A DNA stretch of 64,000 nucleotides. Origin: Alkalihalobacterium elongatum (GTDB lineage Bacteria > Bacillota > Bacilli > Bacillales > Bacillaceae_F). Shown in pieces: positions 25,865-35,101 of this stretch (position 1 is the first letter of the stretch; every line of letters starts with the position of its first letter). The stretch covers positions 1 through 64,000 of the forward strand of contig NZ_WMKZ01000011.1 of the NCBI RefSeq assembly GCF_019024285.1. The letters are read 5' to 3'. The notes beneath the pieces are model-generated. The model was not told where the DNA came from. It saw nothing but the letters and a program-made list of their open reading frames with translations, and ran no database searches. Made by a program: the position numbers and the translations under genes.

Positions 25865-27406
25865 TTAACTAAGAATCGTAGAGTGCTTTCTTGCTGGTAG
25901 TGGGAAATCTTTATTTTCAAATGTTTCATAACGACTGATAAGCTCTTTTCTAAGTTCACTAGGAACAATTAAATCATCAACGACTAGTTCGCCTGCAAGT
26001 TTGAACGTATCGTACCCAGCACGATATTCGTCACGTAATTTTTTAACTAATTCTTCTCGTTCTTGTGGATCTTCAACAGCACGAATTTTATTGTAATATA
26101 CGGCATTAATAGCTGCCTCAGGACCCATAATTGCAATTTCGGCCGAAGGAAGTGCAATTGTTGTATCTGGCTCATATGCAGGACCTGCCATCGCATAAAT
26201 CCCTGCGCCATAAGCTTTTCTGACTATGACACAAATTTTTGGAACATTGGCACATGAACTTGCAAAAATAAAGTTACGACCTTTACGCAGAATTCCTTCT
26301 TGTTCCACTTTTGTCCCAACCATAAATCCTGGCGTATCACATAAGTAAAGCAATGGAATGTTGTAAGCGTCACAAGTCCAGACAAATTTAGCACCCTTAT
26401 CTGCAGACTCTGGGAAGATCGCCCCACCTTTTTGCATTGGTTGGTTCGCTACAATTCCAACAGTCTTTCCATTCAATCTCGCAAAGCCAGTTACTAACTC
26501 TTTAGCAAAGTTCGCTTTAATTTCTAAGAAACTATCACCATCTACAATTGACTCAATTAATTTGCGAACATCATATGCACGGTTAGGCTCTTGCGGAATG
26601 ATATTATCAATTTCCTTCGCATCACGAGTAGGCTCTACTGATGGAAATTCTGGTAACTTAGCTTCAAAGTTATCAGGTAAGTAAGTTAGCAGTTTTTTTA
26701 CGATCTGCGCTGCCTCTTCTTCGGACTTGGCAATAAAGTCTGCTGAACCACTCTTTGAAGTATGCATTGTCGCACCACCGAGCTCCTCAACATCTACTTT
26801 TTGGCCCGTTGCCATTTGTACCATTCGTGGAGAGGCGATCGCCATTCCAGAAATTTTATCAACCATGACAACAAAATCAGAAAACACTGGCATATAAGCC
26901 GTTCCAGCAAAACATGGACCATAAAGAACAGCTATTTGTGGTACTCGACCCGATAGTACACTATGGTTATAAAATATTTTTCCGCCAGAATATTTTTCAA
27001 CGTGATAACCACCAGCCTCATCAATACGACCACCTGAGGAATCAATGAGATAAATTAGCGGGCGCTTTCCTCGAATAGCAGACTCTTGGATTCTTAGAAC
27101 TTTTTCACTATGATATTTCCCCATTGATCCTGCTTTAACTGTAAAATCACTGGCAATAAAATAGGCGATGCGGTCGTCAATTTTTCCAGTTCCAGCAACT
27201 ACACCGTCAGCTGGAAGTCGTTCATTTAGATTGTTAGCAAAAAGTCCTGTTTCATAGAATGGTTGCTCATCATCGAAGTAAAGCTTCAAACGATCGCGAA
27301 CAAATAATTTTCCAAGTTTCTTTATCTTTTCATGGTCAGGTCCACCTTTTTCAATTCGTTCTTTTTCTGCAAGTACTTTACGTTCACGTTCCACAGCAAA
27401 CACCAT
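25865..27406 (-). CDS. Biotin-dependent acyl-CoA carboxylase, carboxyltransferase subunit
   Basis: A 513-residue carboxyltransferase with two crotonase-fold halves, covering the N-domain (LIYLIDSSGGRIDEAGG, LYGPCFAGTAYMP) and C-domain (GGAIFPESADKGAKFVWTCD, CDTPGFMVGTKVEQEG, RKAYGAGIYAMAGPAYEP). It transfers CO2 from biotin to an acyl-CoA. The FPESADKGAKF and GFMVG motifs lean toward the methylcrotonyl/geranyl-CoA carboxylase side, while DTPGF is more propionyl-like, so the substrate is open. The start is uncertain; AAGG lies very close to the ATG. A biotin carrier is encoded in the same operon, but no biotin carboxylase subunit is. Confidence 0.9.
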   Translation of the reverse strand: MVFAVERERKVLAEKERIEKGGPDHEKIKKLGKLFVRDRLKLYFDDEQPFYETGLFANNLNERLPADGVVAGTGKIDDRIAYFIASDFTVKAGSMGKYHSEKVLRIQESAIRGKRPLIYLIDSSGGRIDEAGGYHVEKYSGGKIFYNHSVLSGRVPQIAVLYGPCFAGTAYMPVFSDFVVMVDKISGMAIASPRMVQMATGQKVDVEELGGATMHTSKSGSADFIAKSEEEAAQIVKKLLTYLPDNFEAKLPEFPSVEPTRDAKEIDNIIPQEPNRAYDVRKLIESIVDGDSFLEIKANFAKELVTGFARLNGKTVGIVANQPMQKGGAIFPESADKGAKFVWTCDAYNIPLLYLCDTPGFMVGTKVEQEGILRKGRNFIFASSCANVPKICVIVRKAYGAGIYAMAGPAYEPDTTIALPSAEIAIMGPEAAINAVYYNKIRAVEDPQEREELVKKLRDEYRAGYDTFKLAGELVVDDLIVPSELRKELISRYETFENKDFPLPARKHSTILS

Positions 27407-27462
27407 CCTTGTTTTTAGATTAAATATAAATTAAGTAGCTATTATTATAGATAGAAAGATGA

Positions 27463-28614
27463 CTAAGATAGGATCCCTAATCGTTTCGTTAAAATTTCAT
27501 TCATAATTTGAGTCGTCCCACCGCCGATGGATTGAATTCTAGCATCGCGCCAGTAGCGTTGAACAGCATACTCCATCATATAACCGTTTCCACCATGAAT
27601 TTGAACTGCTTGATCCGTTACTCTCCGTATCATTTCAGCAGCAAATGCCTTTGCCATTGTAGCTTCTGTTACACAATCTTCACCTTTATCGTACAAATAC
27701 AGGGCGCGGTACGATATGCTTCTAGCTTTTTCAATATCAACAGCCATATCAACCATTTTATGGCGAAGTACTTGAAAATTAGATAGTGGTTGGCCGAATT
27801 GAATTCTTTCTTTGCTATATTTCTTCGTATCTTCCAAAGCCAGTTCTCCAAGACCTACACTTCCTAGCGCCATACTAATTCTTTCAAACTGAAAATTTTG
27901 CATGATATATTGAAAGCCTTTGTTTTCTTCACCGATTAAGTTTTCCTTTGGTACACGGACGTTATCAAAGAAAAGTTCTCCAGTATCTGATGATCTCCAA
28001 CCTAATTTTTTTAATTTTTTCCCGACTGAATAACCTTCAGAATTAGTTTCAATAATAAATAGACTTATATTTTTATGAACTGGTACTTCCCGAGTTTTGG
28101 CTGCAACAATGACATAATCGGCATTGACTCCGTTTGTGATAAACGTCTTCGAACCGTTTAAAACATATCCATCCCCATCTTTTTTTGCAGTCGTCTTAAT
28201 TGCAGATACGTCCGAACCACCACCTGATTCCGTAATGGCTAATGCTGAAATTGTATCTCCCTTAATACCAGGTACAAGGTATTTTTGCTTTTGCTCATCA
28301 TTTCCATATTTCCAAATATTCGTCATCGCTATGCCTGTATGTGCTCCTATTGCTGCACCAACACCACCAGAACCACATTTAGCAAGCTCTTCAATTAAGA
28401 CGGCTTCAGTAATAATATCCAATCCACTGCCACCGTATTGTTCTGGAAACTTAATTCCTAAGTAGCCAAGTTCACCCATACGTTGATACAAGCTTCTCGG
28501 CACTTCTCCGTCTTTTTCCCACTGTTCCACATTAGGTTTCACTTCTTTTTCAACAAATTTACTTACTGCTTTTCGAAACATTTCATGTTCTTCAGTAAAT
28601 ATCCAATGAGACAT
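27463..28614 (-). CDS. Acyl-CoA dehydrogenase
   Basis: A 383-residue flavoprotein that makes an alpha,beta-enoyl-CoA and passes electrons to ETF. Signatures: LAITESGGGSDVSAIKTTA, WRSSDTGELFFDNVRVP, and QIHGGNGYMMEYAVQRYWRD in the C-terminal helical domain. Length is typical. I start at ATG 28614, 6 nt after GGGAGG. It lies 17 bp after the stop of a paralogous dehydrogenase and upstream of the carboxyltransferase, so oxidation and carboxylation appear to be consecutive steps, as in leucine or citronellate catabolism. Confidence 0.92.
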   Translation of the reverse strand: MSHWIFTEEHEMFRKAVSKFVEKEVKPNVEQWEKDGEVPRSLYQRMGELGYLGIKFPEQYGGSGLDIITEAVLIEELAKCGSGGVGAAIGAHTGIAMTNIWKYGNDEQKQKYLVPGIKGDTISALAITESGGGSDVSAIKTTAKKDGDGYVLNGSKTFITNGVNADYVIVAAKTREVPVHKNISLFIIETNSEGYSVGKKLKKLGWRSSDTGELFFDNVRVPKENLIGEENKGFQYIMQNFQFERISMALGSVGLGELALEDTKKYSKERIQFGQPLSNFQVLRHKMVDMAVDIEKARSISYRALYLYDKGEDCVTEATMAKAFAAEMIRRVTDQAVQIHGGNGYMMEYAVQRYWRDARIQSIGGGTTQIMNEILTKRLGILS

Positions 28615-28631
28615 TATTGTCCCTCCCTTTC

Positions 28632-29780
28632 TCATAAGCCGATTTGTTTAGCGATAATTTCCTTCATGATTTCATCTGCTCCTCCACCGATACGTGGCAA
28701 ACGACTATCTCTCCAGTTTCGTTCAATTGGATACTCGTTCATATAACCATTTCCACCATGTATTTGTAGAGCTCGGTCAGATACCCAATGAGCCATCTGA
28801 ACTGCTGCAAGTTTTGTCATTGAAATTTCCTTAGCAGGAACCTCTCCTTTAGAAAAGCGATAAGCAGTTGAATACGTTAACTCTCGGCAAATTTCAATTT
28901 CGGTTTTCATCTCCGCTAATAAATGAGCAATCACTTGGAAGTTGCCTATCGGTTGGTCAAATGCTTTTCTAGATTTGGCATATTGAAGAGCATGTTCATA
29001 AGCGTATTCTGCTCCACCAATAGCTCCTGCTGCACCGACCATTCGCTCGCCTTGTAATTGCCACATGATTTGGTAGAAGCCCTTCCCTTCTTCTCCTAGC
29101 AGATTTTTATGCGGAACCCGCACATTATCAAAGATTAGTTCTGCTGTATCAGAAGATCTCATTCCAACTTTATCTAGCTTTTTACTAACTGAAAAACCAG
29201 GACGGTCAGTTTCAACTAAAAAGAGACTAATTCCTTTTGGTCCAGGGTCATCTGAAGTTCTCGTTACTAGAGTGACAAAATCAGCTCTCGTTCCATTTGT
29301 AATATAAGTTTTTGTGCCATTGATTACCCATTCGTCCCCATCACGTCTTGCTCTCGTTCGAATGCCTTGCACGTCTGAACCGTGATCAGGCTCTGTAATT
29401 CCGATTGCGGCGATTTTTTCTCCTCTAATAGCTGGAGTTAGAAAGCGTTCATGCTGATCTTTTGTACCAAATTTATATATTGGCGGGGTTGCCATATCTG
29501 TTTGTACAGCTATAGCCATTGGTACACCACCGCAACCGCATTTATTCATTTCTTCAGCTAACACAATAGAAGTGAAATAGTCTCCTCCTTGCCCACCAAC
29601 TTCTTCAGGGTAGTGTAAACCTAGGTAACCGAGTTCTCCCATTCTAGTAAATAACTCTCTTGGAAATTCTCCTGCCTCTTCCCATTCATCTACAAACGGT
29701 GCAATTTCTTTTTCCACAAACTTACGTACCGTTTTGCGTAGCTCATCATGTTCTTCCGTAAAATATGGCTCATATGGCAT
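28632..29780 (-). CDS. Acyl-CoA dehydrogenase, second paralogue
   Basis: A 382-residue acyl-CoA dehydrogenase with [35 protein letters not shown] and QIHGGNGYMNEYPIERNWRDSR. It is clearly paralogous to its neighbour at 27463-28614 but not a recent duplicate, so the two probably act on different acyl-CoAs. ATG 29780 has GAGGTG 6 nt upstream; a GTG three codons earlier is part of that ribosome site. It starts 10 bp after the AtuA-like small protein gene. Confidence 0.92.
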   Translation of the reverse strand: MPYEPYFTEEHDELRKTVRKFVEKEIAPFVDEWEEAGEFPRELFTRMGELGYLGLHYPEEVGGQGGDYFTSIVLAEEMNKCGCGGVPMAIAVQTDMATPPIYKFGTKDQHERFLTPAIRGEKIAAIGITEPDHGSDVQGIRTRARRDGDEWVINGTKTYITNGTRADFVTLVTRTSDDPGPKGISLFLVETDRPGFSVSKKLDKVGMRSSDTAELIFDNVRVPHKNLLGEEGKGFYQIMWQLQGERMVGAAGAIGGAEYAYEHALQYAKSRKAFDQPIGNFQVIAHLLAEMKTEIEICRELTYSTAYRFSKGEVPAKEISMTKLAAVQMAHWVSDRALQIHGGNGYMNEYPIERNWRDSRLPRIGGGADEIMKEIIAKQIGL

Positions 29781-29790
29781 ATTGTTCACC

Positions 29791-30135
29791 TCATTTAATA
29801 GTTTCTAACAAGATTTGTTCATCAACTTCAATTTCCATCCGCAATAAATTGGAACCAAAGCACTTTCCTAAGTTATCTAATCGGATAGAGGAAGATCCTC
29901 CTCCGTTTAACGCTTCTTTACAGACAAAGTTCAAAGCAAAAATATTTGGTAGATCAAATCGAACAACTTCCCCTTCCACTAGGCCTGTAAAATGTTCCTT
30001 AACTTTTTCTGGGGTTACTTCAGCAAGAAAAATGTCATAGATTTCTTGATTAGGTGCAAATAAGGCAACATTGACTGTATTTCCTTTATCACCTGACCTA
30101 GATTGTGCAATTTCCTTTAGTTTTACTTTGACCAT
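29791..30135 (-). CDS. AtuA C-terminal-like small protein
   Basis: A 114-residue protein that matches the C-terminal part of longer AtuA/DUF1446 proteins: VKLKEIAQSRSGDKGNTVNVALFAP at the start, then FALNFVCKEALNGGGSSSIRLDNLGKCFGSNLLRMEIEV. In several bacteria these two parts are one polypeptide; here they are two genes 3 bp apart, so they probably form one complex. Its biochemical role is unknown. Confidence 0.85.
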   Translation of the reverse strand: MVKVKLKEIAQSRSGDKGNTVNVALFAPNQEIYDIFLAEVTPEKVKEHFTGLVEGEVVRFDLPNIFALNFVCKEALNGGGSSSIRLDNLGKCFGSNLLRMEIEVDEQILLETIK

Positions 30136-30138
30136 TCT

Positions 30139-31503
30139 TTACACCTCCTCAATTTCTACCTTAAGATGCTCCTCTACCATTTCACGTGGTATTAATGCTG
30201 ACCACATGCCGATTAGAGCCCTCGGAGCTGCATTTCCAGTAAAGCCACTCATCGTCGGTGGACCATTTAATGCAAGCGGTGGAAATAACCGACTAAAGCG
30301 AGCTGCTTCTGGTTTCGTTTTGGCTCTAACTGCCATTCTTAGAAATACTTCATTTAGTTCATCAGCATGATCATGTGCTAATGGACCATGCAATGAGTTG
30401 TATCCTAGAAAATCAGTTCTTACCTCATCGTAGTTCCATTGCATTCGTTCCATTTGTGTTCGAATGATTTCATCAACCTTTTTAGCTTTTAACATTGCAT
30501 CTGGCCAGGTGAAACCAACAATCACTTGACCAACATACCCATTCTCATACCCCATAACAGCTTTTAGTGTATTTGGTTTAGGTTTTCCTTTCGTTCCAGT
30601 CACTTTAACTTCATTAGGCCCGATATTTTCTAGTTTTACATTTGTTAAATCAACGACAACATCAGGTGTAATATAGGCTGAAGGGTCGTGGATCTCATAT
30701 AACATCTGTTCTTTTACAGTATCGACAGTTACTAGTCCTCCACGGTCCTCTACCTTACTTACAACAAACTCACCATCCTCTGAAACTTCAGCAATCGGAT
30801 AACCTATTTGATCAAATCCCTCGATCTCCCACCATTTTCCACTGAAATTTCCACCTGTTGATTGTGCTGAACATTCGAGTAGATGACCCATAAATACACC
30901 ACTAGCTAGTCGATCCCAATCGTCTTCACTCCAATTAAACTCATAAATCAACGGCGCTAAAAATTGTGCTGTGTCTGTCGTTCTTCCTGTGATTACGATA
31001 TCCGCACCTAACCTTAGGGCTTCAACGATCGGCTGTGCACCTATGTAAGCGTTTGCAAATTCGAGCTTACTTTTCACTTTTTCAATCGTTTCACCCGTTT
31101 CTAGATGAGTAAGGGCAACTCCTTTTTCTTGGAATTCCTCAACGCGATCAAGCACGTTATCACCAGTTACGACAGCAACTTTTAAATTTTTAATCCCTAA
31201 TTCTCTCGCAACTTTAAGGACTTCCTGCTGGGCTCCGACGGGGTTAATTCCGCCTGCGTTCGTTAAAAGCTTAATTCCTTTTTCCTTTACGTATGGAAGA
31301 AGCGCTTTCATTTGTAACGAAATATCCTTTGTATAACCTGCATTTTCATTCTTTTTCTTGTCTTTCACCAAAATGGCCATTGTTAGTTCTGCTAACGCAT
31401 CAAAGCAAATGTATTGAACGTCTCCTTTTTTTGCAGTTGCTATAGCAGGTTCAATCGTATCTCCATAAAAACCTTGGGCAGCTCCTATGCGTACCGTTTT
31501 CAT
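30139..31503 (-). CDS. AtuA (DUF1446) family protein, acyclic terpene utilization-like
   Basis: A 454-residue protein of the AtuA/DUF1446 family: VRIGAAQGFYGDTIEPA at the start, LLTNAGGINPVGAQQEV, ADIVITGRTTDTAQFLAPLIYEF, and FLGYNSLHGPL and PPTMSGFTGNAAPRALIGM near the end. AtuA is required for citronellol/geraniol catabolism in Pseudomonas, but the family is also common beside branched-acid carboxylases, and its reaction is not known. ATG 31503 has GGGGTGA upstream; six earlier codons are unlikely to be translated. It is the third gene of the sigma-54-controlled operon. Confidence 0.88.
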   Translation of the reverse strand: MKTVRIGAAQGFYGDTIEPAIATAKKGDVQYICFDALAELTMAILVKDKKKNENAGYTKDISLQMKALLPYVKEKGIKLLTNAGGINPVGAQQEVLKVARELGIKNLKVAVVTGDNVLDRVEEFQEKGVALTHLETGETIEKVKSKLEFANAYIGAQPIVEALRLGADIVITGRTTDTAQFLAPLIYEFNWSEDDWDRLASGVFMGHLLECSAQSTGGNFSGKWWEIEGFDQIGYPIAEVSEDGEFVVSKVEDRGGLVTVDTVKEQMLYEIHDPSAYITPDVVVDLTNVKLENIGPNEVKVTGTKGKPKPNTLKAVMGYENGYVGQVIVGFTWPDAMLKAKKVDEIIRTQMERMQWNYDEVRTDFLGYNSLHGPLAHDHADELNEVFLRMAVRAKTKPEAARFSRLFPPLALNGPPTMSGFTGNAAPRALIGMWSALIPREMVEEHLKVEIEEV

Positions 31504-31524
31504 TCTACTTTCACCCCACATTAA

Positions 31525-31743
31525 TTAAGAATTATTAATCGTCGCTATCACATCATCTTCTTGAACAAAGTCACCTTCTGCCACTTTTATGGAAGCTACG
31601 ACCCCGTCATGAGTAGCTTCTATGGGAATTTCCATTTTCATTGATTCTAATATCACTAGAACATCCCCTTCTTTAACGACATCATTTTCTTTCACTTCTA
31701 CCTTCCAAACATTTCCACTCATTGAAGCTTGAATCTCTATCAT
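31525..31743 (-). CDS. Biotin/lipoyl carrier protein of an acyl-CoA carboxylase
   Basis: A 72-residue free-standing biotinyl domain. VILESMKMEIP holds the biotin-accepting lysine (MKM), preceded by VEVKENDVVKEGDVL and followed by GVVASIKVAEGDFVQ, the two halves of the flattened barrel. It should shuttle carboxybiotin to the carboxyltransferase encoded four genes downstream. In most such enzymes it is fused to a biotin carboxylase; here that enzyme is absent from the operon. ATG 31743 sits 8 nt behind GGAG. Confidence 0.9.
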   Translation of the reverse strand: MIEIQASMSGNVWKVEVKENDVVKEGDVLVILESMKMEIPIEATHDGVVASIKVAEGDFVQEDDVIATINNS

Positions 31744-31784
31744 CACTACATCTCCTTTTATAACAGCTTAATTAATTATTGATT

Positions 31785-32570
31785 TTATTTTCCAGTCCAG
31801 TTAGGACGTCGCTTCTCTAAAAATGCTGTCGCACCTTCACGTAAGTCCTCACTCATAAATGAAACGAGGCGCAGGTTTGTTAAATAATCAAATGACTTCA
31901 TTAAATCCATTTGTTCTGTCGTATAGAAAGCATCTAAGCTTAATTGAACAGCTAACGGGCTAAACGATGCGACTTGCTTTGCTAATTTCATTGTTTCAGC
32001 ATCAAGGGCATCATGGTCCACTACTCGGTGAACTAAATTTAAATCCTTCGCTTGCTCTGCTGAAATAATTTCTGCTGTTAACATTAATTCCATCATTTTA
32101 CGATCTCCAACAGCCCTGCGTACCCAAGGCATAATGACAAAAGGAACTAATCCTAGCTTTAACTCTGTTAAACCTAGCTTAGCTTCGGTAGACGCAATTG
32201 CTAGGTGACACATTGCAACTAAACCAGTCCCTCCACCTAATGCGGGTCCATTAACAGAAGCAATCAGTGGAGTTTGGATTTCAGCTCCCACTTTAAAGAG
32301 TTCTGTACTTGCTTTTCCTTCAAAATAGAGCTCTGGTGCTGATTTCTCAAGGTTTTTCTTAAACTCATTAAGATTTCCCCCTGCTGAAAATGCTTTCCCC
32401 GCACCTGTAAGAACAATCGCTCTTATATTAGGGTCGTGGTCTGCTTCTTTAATGGCCGTTAATAATTCTTGAGCCGATTTTTCAGTTAACGGGTTTCTCA
32501 TTTCAGGTAGATTTAATGTAATCTTTACGAAGTTATCTGTTACTTCATACAAAATCGTTTCATATCTCAT
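31785..32570 (-). CDS. Enoyl-CoA hydratase/isomerase family protein
   Basis: A 261-residue crotonase-fold enzyme. GAGKAFSAGGNLNEF forms the oxyanion-hole segment (normally AFxAGxD), VNGPALGGGTGLVAMCHLAIAS the second, and KLGLTELKLGLVPF the active-site helix. It would hydrate an enoyl- or glutaconyl-type CoA. It is the first gene of the ten-gene operon. ATG 32570 is behind GAGGTG, and a sigma-54 promoter lies about 50 bp upstream. Confidence 0.9.
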   Translation of the reverse strand: MRYETILYEVTDNFVKITLNLPEMRNPLTEKSAQELLTAIKEADHDPNIRAIVLTGAGKAFSAGGNLNEFKKNLEKSAPELYFEGKASTELFKVGAEIQTPLIASVNGPALGGGTGLVAMCHLAIASTEAKLGLTELKLGLVPFVIMPWVRRAVGDRKMMELMLTAEIISAEQAKDLNLVHRVVDHDALDAETMKLAKQVASFSPLAVQLSLDAFYTTEQMDLMKSFDYLTNLRLVSFMSEDLREGATAFLEKRRPNWTGK

Positions 32571-32616
32571 AGACACACCTCTTCGTGTTAAGATTAATTG
32601 GTATTTATCTTTAACA

Positions 32617-32635
32617 ATGCAAGTATCATGCCAAA
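32617..32635 (-). promoter_or_regulatory. Sigma-54 (-24/-12) promoter of the AtuA/carboxylase operon
   Basis: On the minus strand TTGGCATGATACTTGCAT matches the SigL consensus TGGCAC-N5-TTGC, with GG and GC exactly 10 nt apart. It lies about 50 bp before the enoyl-CoA hydratase start, giving a leader of about 35 nt. Confidence 0.88.
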
Positions 32636-32678
32636 TTAAAACGTTAGTATTTTAGTAGAAAAATTGAACAAATTGCTG

Positions 32679-32721
32679 TACAACTGTCAAGGTATGTAAA
32701 CATAAGTTAACAACTGTTCAC
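32679..32721. promoter_or_regulatory. Candidate activator-binding repeats (UAS)
   Basis: Two copies of an ACAACTGT motif, TACAACTGTCAA (32679-32690) and GTTAACAACTGTTCAC (32706-32721), lie 50-90 bp upstream of the sigma-54 promoter. Similar ACAGTT motifs precede the other two sigma-54 promoters of the window. Confidence 0.5.
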
Positions 32722-32740
32722 ATAAATTAACGAGAGATCA

Positions 32741-32769
32741 TTGTATTTTTTATCCAGCATTGATATAAT
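32741..32769 (+). promoter_or_regulatory. Sigma-A promoter of the sigma-54 activator gene
   Basis: TTGTAT and TATAAT are separated by exactly 17 bp, with the start site about 45 bp before the regulator gene. The activator is thus made from a housekeeping promoter divergent from its target operon. Confidence 0.75.
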
Positions 32770-32818
32770 TTTAAATATATAGATAATACAAAATTTTCTG
32801 ATTTTGAAGGTGATCTTA

Positions 32819-34966
32819 TTGATCGTTAAAAATTTTACAACCGTTGATTATATTAATTTGTCTCCCAATAGTACCATCCGTGAAACAATAGCAGCATTTC
32901 TTCACTATCGAGTAGATATCGGTTGTATAACCCAAAACAAGAAACTTGTAGGCATCGTACATAAGCATTCCATTCACCGTGCATTGTTACAAGACTTTTC
33001 GATGAATGACTCCATTCAACCGCTCATTAATGAAAGCGTTATCACAATCCATAAGGAACAGCATCTTACCAAAGCTAGAGAAGTTATGATAGCAGGAAAT
33101 GTTAGTCAAGCTGTCGTACTCGATGATAACGGAGAAATCTATGGAATCATGTCTAAATCCGACCTCGTTACCTCACATATGACAGCTCTCGAAGATACGT
33201 TGAATAGAATGAGGTCTCTCATAGAAAATCTTCAAGACGCAGTTATTTCTGTAGACCCTAATCTTAAAATTACGACTTTTAATGAAACAGCCTTATCATT
33301 GTTAGGTCTTAATAAAAACACCTTATTGGGTACAACTATTGACAGAGTACTGCCTCCGTTTAAGAAGTGGTTAATCGAAACGTTAAAAACGGGAGAAATA
33401 CAAGAAGCAAAAAGAATATGGTATCGGGAATTAACTGTAATCGCCTCATTTATCCCGATTCGTGAGTTTAATCAAGTATCTGGTGCTATGGTCGTTTTAA
33501 GAGACGTTACATCCTATGAAAGTATTGCAAACGAACTAGAAACGACAAATAGATTAAAAAAAATACTAGATAGTGCCCTTGAACTTGCGTATGACGGTGT
33601 CGTCGTTACTGATAATAATGGTTGTATTACTATGTCTAATCATGGCTTTTTAGACTTTTTCCAGATTGAAAAACAAACTGACATTCTCGGACTCCCCATT
33701 ACAGAAGTTGCACCACAAATCCCCTCACATCACAGCATAGATCTCAATAAAAAAATTGACGGCGAACTCATCAATATAAATGATAAAAACTGTATTGTAG
33801 CGCAAATGCCTATCCATCAAAATGGACAAAAGCTTGGTGCTATCTTTAAAATTATTTTCCGCCAATTAGACGCATGGAAAGATATGCTACTACACATGGA
33901 ACAATTAGAAAATGAAATTTCATACTACCGTGGAGAATTAATTAGAATTTCAAAGGAAAACGATCCTTTTGCTCATGTGATTTCAAATAATGACGCTATG
34001 GAAAAGTTTAAACAGGAAGCTGCCATTGCTGCGAAATCTTTTTCTACAATCCTAATAACTGGGGAAAGTGGAACAGGAAAAGAATTAATCGCCGAAGGAA
34101 TTCATACTGCTTCAGGAAGAGAGGGTGCCTTTATTAAAGTCAATTGCGCTGCCATACCAGAAGAATTACTAGAATCAGAATTTTTCGGTTATGTGGAAGG
34201 TGCTTTTACGGGTGCTAAAAAAGGTGGAAAACCAGGAAAATTTGAATTAGCACACAATGGAACTCTCTTTTTAGATGAGATTGGTGATATGCCTTTAGCT
34301 TTACAAGTTAAACTGTTAAGAGTACTTCAGGAACAAGAGTTTGAAAGAGTAGGGGCAACGAAAACTACAAAAGTAGATGTGCGTATTATCTCTGCAACGA
34401 ATAAAGATCTTGCTGCCCTTGTAAAGGAAGGGAAATTTAGAGAGGATCTTTTTTATCGAATTCATGTTATTCACTTACGTATACCGTCGTTACGAGAACG
34501 CCTAGATGATATCCCACTACTATGTAAGCACTTTATTAAAAAGATAAATTTAAAAACGAATAAAGAGTTGATCAGTGTTTCTCCAGAAGTAATACAGGTT
34601 TTTCAAAACTACCAATGGCCAGGCAATATTCGACAATTAGAAAATGTTCTTGAACGTGCTTATCATTTCTGCCAAAAAACTCAGATTGAAGTAAACCATC
34701 TCCCTGTAGAACTAATTGAAGAAAGTAAGAATGAGTCTATTATGAGACCTATAGAAGCAACAAATGATGAGGAAGGTTTACAAATTAACCGCCAACACTC
34801 TATTAATCAAACCGAAAAAGAAGTCATCATTCAAGCGCTGTTACAATGTGAAGGAAATCGAACAAAAGCTGCAAAAGTGTTAGGAGTAAGCAGAACAACA
34901 CTTTACCAAAAAATTAAAAAATATAATATTAAGGAAGAATTGAATTATAAAACCGCTTCTTTCTAG
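32819..34966 (+). CDS. Sigma-54-dependent transcriptional activator (CBS-PAS-PAS-AAA+-Fis)
   Basis: A 715-residue bacterial enhancer-binding protein. In order: a CBS pair (about 1-120), a PAS domain with LIENLQDAVISVD (about 130-240), a second PAS with ELAYDGVVVTDNNG (about 245-350), a short coiled coil, the AAA+ ATPase with Walker A GESGTGKE (about 415), the sigma-54-contacting GAFTGA loop (about 461), Walker B FLDEIGD (about 485) and YQWPGNIRQLENVLERA, and a Fis-type HTH GNRTKAAKVLGVSRTTLYQKI. It resembles Bacillus BkdR/RocR-class activators; CBS domains suggest adenylate sensing and PAS a ligand. TTG 32819 has AAGGTGA upstream. It is divergent from the AtuA operon, its likely target. Confidence 0.92.
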   Translation: MIVKNFTTVDYINLSPNSTIRETIAAFLHYRVDIGCITQNKKLVGIVHKHSIHRALLQDFSMNDSIQPLINESVITIHKEQHLTKAREVMIAGNVSQAVVLDDNGEIYGIMSKSDLVTSHMTALEDTLNRMRSLIENLQDAVISVDPNLKITTFNETALSLLGLNKNTLLGTTIDRVLPPFKKWLIETLKTGEIQEAKRIWYRELTVIASFIPIREFNQVSGAMVVLRDVTSYESIANELETTNRLKKILDSALELAYDGVVVTDNNGCITMSNHGFLDFFQIEKQTDILGLPITEVAPQIPSHHSIDLNKKIDGELININDKNCIVAQMPIHQNGQKLGAIFKIIFRQLDAWKDMLLHMEQLENEISYYRGELIRISKENDPFAHVISNNDAMEKFKQEAAIAAKSFSTILITGESGTGKELIAEGIHTASGREGAFIKVNCAAIPEELLESEFFGYVEGAFTGAKKGGKPGKFELAHNGTLFLDEIGDMPLALQVKLLRVLQEQEFERVGATKTTKVDVRIISATNKDLAALVKEGKFREDLFYRIHVIHLRIPSLRERLDDIPLLCKHFIKKINLKTNKELISVSPEVIQVFQNYQWPGNIRQLENVLERAYHFCQKTQIEVNHLPVELIEESKNESIMRPIEATNDEEGLQINRQHSINQTEKEVIIQALLQCEGNRTKAAKVLGVSRTTLYQKIKKYNIKEELNYKTASF

Positions 34967-34995
34967 GTGAATCTATTAACGTTGAGGTAATGAAA

Positions 34996-35022
34996 CGCGT
35001 GTGAAATTTATATTTCACACGC
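34996..35022. other. Perfect stem-loop after the activator gene
   Basis: GCGTGTGAAAT pairs with ATTTCACACGC around a 4-nt loop. It lacks a clear T-tract; it may act with the hairpin at 35051-35077 to end transcription from both sides. Confidence 0.55.
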
Positions 35023-35050
35023 TTCTCCACGATCAAAAGAATTGTTGGAC

Positions 35051-35090
35051 TGCTAGGTTTTGCCTTTAACCTAGCAAATGGTTTTTATTA
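35051..35090 (+). terminator. Terminator of the sigma-54 activator gene
   Basis: TGCTAGGTT pairs with AACCTAGCA around an 8-nt loop and is followed on the plus strand by AATGGTTTTTATT. Confidence 0.6.
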
Positions 35091-35101
35091 ATCTACCACT
35101 A

